Both the position numbers and the translations under genes were made by a program. Below the pieces are notes generated by a model that was not told the DNA's origin, ran no database searches, and worked only from the letters and a program-made list of their open reading frames with translations. 45,856 nt of DNA from CAZHCA01 sp964530825 (GTDB lineage: Bacteria > Bacteroidota > Bacteroidia > Chitinophagales > Saprospiraceae): NCBI GenBank assembly GCA_964530825.1, contig CAZHCA010000034.1, positions 1 through 45,856 on the forward strand, in the 5' to 3' direction. Shown piece by piece: positions 43,700 through 45,856 of the stretch (the first letter of the stretch is position 1; every line of letters begins with the position of its first letter).

Positions 43700-44504
43700 G
43701 CGCTACGGTCTCCGGCAGTCCCGTCCGGCTGGTTTTACCGATAAGAAAGGCGAGCACAACCTGATTGAATTTCTCAGCCTGTTCGATATTGCAGATGTGC
43801 CCACAGTGTTCAAAAATGACCAGAGAAGCAGCTGCATGACGATCGACGAAGCGCTTGGCAGCCTCGAAAAAGACGTGGTCTTCGTCGCCCATAACTACCA
43901 AACTCAGCGTATCCAAATTGCGGTTGAAAAAGTTTTTCAGGAGCCGGAAAAAATCTTTGTAGAGCCCGACCCATTTCAAATACTCCTTGGGGCTGAGCTT
44001 TTGCGACTGTAAACGAAATATCCGGCGGGAATGCTGGTGATTCTTCTTGGGAAGTACAATAAAAGAGAACAGGTTGTACATCACCCGGTAGGGCAGGAAG
44101 TAGTTCAGAAACTTAGCCGAATGGACAAACAACTTGATCTTAAGGTTGGCGCGAAAAACACCACCCGCCATGATCATTTTGTCGATCAACTGTGGACGCT
44201 TCTGATCTAATTTTTGCAACACGACACTCCCCAAAGACATGGACATAAAGTGGGCTTTTTCAATCCCGAGATGATCGAGTACCGTCAGCACGTCATTGGC
44301 AACGATATCGAAATTGTATTCTTCGTATTCCGGCTGGATATTTTTGGACTTTCCATGATCACGCAAATCCAGTAGCAACAGGTTATAATAAGGCTTGAAC
44401 GCATTGATTTGATACTTCCAGGTAACAATACTACCCCCCGCTCCGTGGATGAACACGACCCATTCGGCGCCTGGATCTAGGTGATAAATTTTGTAGTGGA
44501 GCAT
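43689..44504 (-). CDS. Alpha/beta hydrolase
   Basis: A 271-residue alpha/beta-hydrolase-fold protein. The oxyanion segment is HGAGGSIVTW (20-29), DLRDHGKS (46-53) follows, the nucleophile elbow is SMSLGS with S90, the acid is likely the aspartate in GDEDHVFF, and the base is a histidine in FEHCGHICNIEQ. The elbow has serine instead of the usual first glycine, which is tolerated in the family. Substrate unknown; esterase or lipase-like. The ATG at 44504 is chosen over a TTG at 44513. An exact consensus promoter lies 20 bases upstream. The last 11 bases overlap the CHU_C-type gene tail to tail. Confidence 0.87.
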   Translation of the reverse strand: MLHYKIYHLDPGAEWVVFIHGAGGSIVTWKYQINAFKPYYNLLLLDLRDHGKSKNIQPEYEEYNFDIVANDVLTVLDHLGIEKAHFMSMSLGSVVLQKLDQKRPQLIDKMIMAGGVFRANLKIKLFVHSAKFLNYFLPYRVMYNLFSFIVLPKKNHQHSRRIFRLQSQKLSPKEYLKWVGLYKDFFRLLKNFFNRNLDTLSLVVMGDEDHVFFEAAKRFVDRHAAASLVIFEHCGHICNIEQAEKFNQVVLAFLIGKTSRTGLPETVAPNA

Positions 44505-45048
44505 ATTTTGCAACTATTTGTACCAAAAATAATCGCAGAACCGGTATCTGCAAATTTTATACTTCCGCAAAAGGTTTATTCAACAATATACTTACAAAAA
44601 AGATCGGCTGCAGTAGCTGAGCACACGATAAAATTGGTGGGCGTCTTTTGTAAAGAAAAAAGTAAATATAATTCAATAGTGCAAAACAGGATGTGAACGG
44701 CAATAAGTTCAAAACTGCTTTAATCTTTTGCTGTTTTGGCCGGAAATGAATACGGCTTGCAGAAAACGCAAACCGAATTTTTTTCTTTTTATCCCGGGAA
44801 AAATTGTTTTTCAGAATGCAATCGTTACAAATTACTACGCAAGGGTACCAACATTTACCGGGCTTTTTCCACTATTTAAACCCTCTCCAGATAGGCCGGA
44901 AGTTTTATACACTCATTAACCAAATGTAAATCACAGTGCTCCATCCTTAACAATACGATAAAAGAAGTGGCAAATCACTTCACGGTTACTTAAAATATGA
45001 CCTAGATCTTGTTATAGAATTTATAACCAAAATCATTTATTCCTCATC
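44505..45048. other. AT-rich intergenic region before the IS-interrupted gene
   Basis: It holds the hydrolase promoter on the left and the leader of the interrupted gene on the right. Small inverted repeats are visible: GAAGTG/CACTTC near 44970 and GTTATA/TATAAC at 45011-45027. A minus-strand TACATTTG at 44921-44928 has no partner box or gene. The open frames here lack family features. Confidence 0.45.
44524..44554 (-). promoter_or_regulatory. Exact Bacteroidota consensus promoter for the alpha/beta hydrolase
   Basis: On the minus strand TTTG (44554-44551), exactly 19 bases, then TATTTTTG (44531-44524). The transcript should start near 44518, giving a leader of about 14 bases before the ATG at 44504. 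Confidence 0.78.
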
Positions 45049-45147
45049 ATGAAAAAACTTGTACTTGTAACGTTGCTCCTAGCAACGGCAGTTCTGGTGT
45101 TTTGGCCCCATAAAAAGTCGGATTGGATTACAGTTCAAAAACTGTAA
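45049..45147 (+). pseudogene. 5' fragment of an exported-protein gene cut by an IS3-family element
   Basis: An ATG starts MKKLVLVTLLLATAVLVFW, a textbook signal peptide or membrane anchor (basic n-region, then about 16 hydrophobic residues), continues PHKKSD, and then runs into the insertion-sequence end, where the frame stops at TAA 45145-45147 after 32 codons. The stop codon lies in the palindrome TTACAGTT-caaa-AACTGTAA. The rest of the gene, if it survives, would lie past the element, outside the window. A genuine 32-residue peptide is possible but less likely. Confidence 0.6.
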
Positions 45148-45155
45148 CTTTAATC

Positions 45156-45446
45156 ATGGCTAAGAAACGCAAATTCACAGTACAGGACAAGCTTTCGCTC
45201 ATCAAGGAAGCTTCCACCAAGGGGGTTAAAGAGACGCTGGTCAAGTACGATGTCTATCCAGCCACCTATTACGCCTGGAAGAAGAAATTTGAAGAGATGG
45301 GCGAGTAAGGGTTCCAGCAAGGCATGCCCACCAAGAAACTAAAGCAGATTAAGGCCTTAGAGAAGGAGAATCAGCAGCTTAAGGAACTGGTGGCACAGAA
45401 AGAGCTATTAATTCGAGCCTTGAAAGAGGCCCGGGTAAAGCCCTGA
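45156..45446 (+). pseudogene. IS3-family orfA with an in-frame stop codon
   Basis: The frame starts MAKKRKFTVQDKLSLIKEA, an HTH_Tnp_1-type domain, and reaches YYAWKKKFEEMGE before a TAA at 45306-45308. The same frame continues after it with GFQQGMPTKKLKQIKALEKE and a leucine-rich coiled coil (QQLKELVAQKELLIRALKE) to the TGA at 45444-45446, about 96 codons in total, the normal OrfA length. A single nonsense change therefore splits it. Stop-codon read-through cannot be excluded. Confidence 0.75.
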
Positions 45447-45856
45447 GCCCGTGCGAGAAACGCTCACGTGTACGCAGCTACCAAAGTCAGGGTCTTCGTT
45501 TGACGCTGGCTTTGGTAGCTTTTGGCTTAACACGTCACCAGTATTACTACCGGTCCAAAGCCCAGGGTGATCAACAAAGACGTTCTCGGCCGGGCTGTTC
45601 GCCATCCACACACGCTCCATTTTACTTGCGATGGTATAGTCAGTGAGCGTCCCAACCAAGAGGTAGTGGATATGATTCAAGCGGTGCAACGCGATGATGA
45701 TCTGCGCTGTGGCTACAAGCGGATGACTGCTTATTTGCACTTGCGGGGGTATCAAATCAATCACAAAAAAGTATATCGCCTGATGTTGGCAAACGATCTG
45801 CTATTGAGTCGATTAGCCAGAGTGGACCGCAGATATGTAACCCACAGATGTGCCCG
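45437..45856 (+). pseudogene. IS3-family orfB transposase, frameshifted and cut by the window edge
   Basis: In the -1 frame relative to orfA the sequence reads KALSPCEKRSRVRSYQ, then LTRHQYYYRSKAQ and SPSTHAPF, and stops at 45644-45646. The +1 neighbour frame picks up about 45630 with DGIVSERPNQEVVDMIQAVQ, CGYKRMTAYLHLRGYQINHK and KVYRLMLANDLLLSRL, the HTH_21 region before the rve integrase core. The two parts are one OrfB split by a small frameshift between about 45610 and 45632. The DDE core would lie outside the window. Confidence 0.75.

Larger units (their letters stand above)
45121..45856 (+). mobile_element. IS3-family insertion sequence, decayed, right part outside the window
   Basis: It contains an orfA-like helix-turn-helix gene, then an orfB-like frame in the -1 register, the usual IS3 arrangement. 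The left boundary is approximate: the gene it interrupts becomes non-coding around 45120-45130, where TTACAGTT-caaa-AACTGTAA (45128-45147) probably belongs to the terminal repeat. Both reading frames carry lesions, so this copy cannot make transposase by itself. The right end and target duplication cannot be seen. Confidence 0.75.

Noticed and set aside
44921..44928. Orphan minus-strand TACATTTG
   Set aside because: No TTTG at the right spacing and no minus-strand gene close enough downstream.

Overview
The window comes from a Bacteroidota chromosome, most likely the Saprospiraceae/Lewinella side of the phylum (family level is inference). Evidence: a fused LpxC-FabZ lipid A enzyme, type IX secretion (T9SS) sorting domains of both the Por type and the CHU_C/gliding type, SprB-like repeats, DUF3667, DUF4348-like and DUF177-rpmF genes, and promoters of the Bacteroidota form TTTG-N19-TAnnTTTG. 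Most genes look about half G+C; one VOC gene near 25.2-25.6 kb is clearly AT-rich.

Layout. 1-53: 3'-truncated initiator tRNA (minus). 449-5815 (plus): thiolase, glycine dehydrogenase gcvP, and an hldD-like heptose epimerase. 5822-7875 (minus): hemC-hemD-lipoprotein operon with an exact consensus promoter and a TTG-started hemC. 8003-11942 (plus): lipid A cluster lpxD, lpxC/fabZ, lpxA and an unusual ABC ATPase. 11973-17225 (minus): merR and gatB with a DUF3667 membrane protein, then a CapA-like lipoprotein and an M23 peptidase behind another exact consensus promoter. 17770-20406 (plus): alaS. 20511-24026 (minus): secreted M14 carboxypeptidase and an AraC regulator. 24315-35743 (plus): enoyl-CoA hydratase-like protein, AT-rich VOC gene with an attC-like inverted repeat, aldehyde dehydrogenase, two small membrane proteins, Gfo/Idh oxidoreductase, lipoprotein, sugar transferase, a large T9SS protein with cohesin-like and dockerin-like modules, and a small dockerin-like partner ending in a perfect terminator hairpin. 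35784-40154 (minus): metK, FAH-family hydrolase, trpS, ridA, rpmF and DUF177. 40541-43699 (plus): large CHU_C-type secreted protein, overlapping tail-to-tail with a minus-strand alpha/beta hydrolase (43689-44504). 45049-end: the signal peptide of a gene cut off by a decayed IS3-family element that runs out of the window.

Most of the window is housekeeping: translation (tRNA-fMet, gatB, alaS, trpS, rpmF), tetrapyrrole synthesis, SAM synthesis, lipid A and envelope building. The accessory signals are the neighbouring cohesin-like/dockerin-like secreted proteins, the cassette-like VOC insertion and the IS-interrupted gene. I found no CRISPR array, phage, toxin-antitoxin module or defence island. 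The best candidate for something under-described is the cohesin/dockerin pair, and it is only a candidate.
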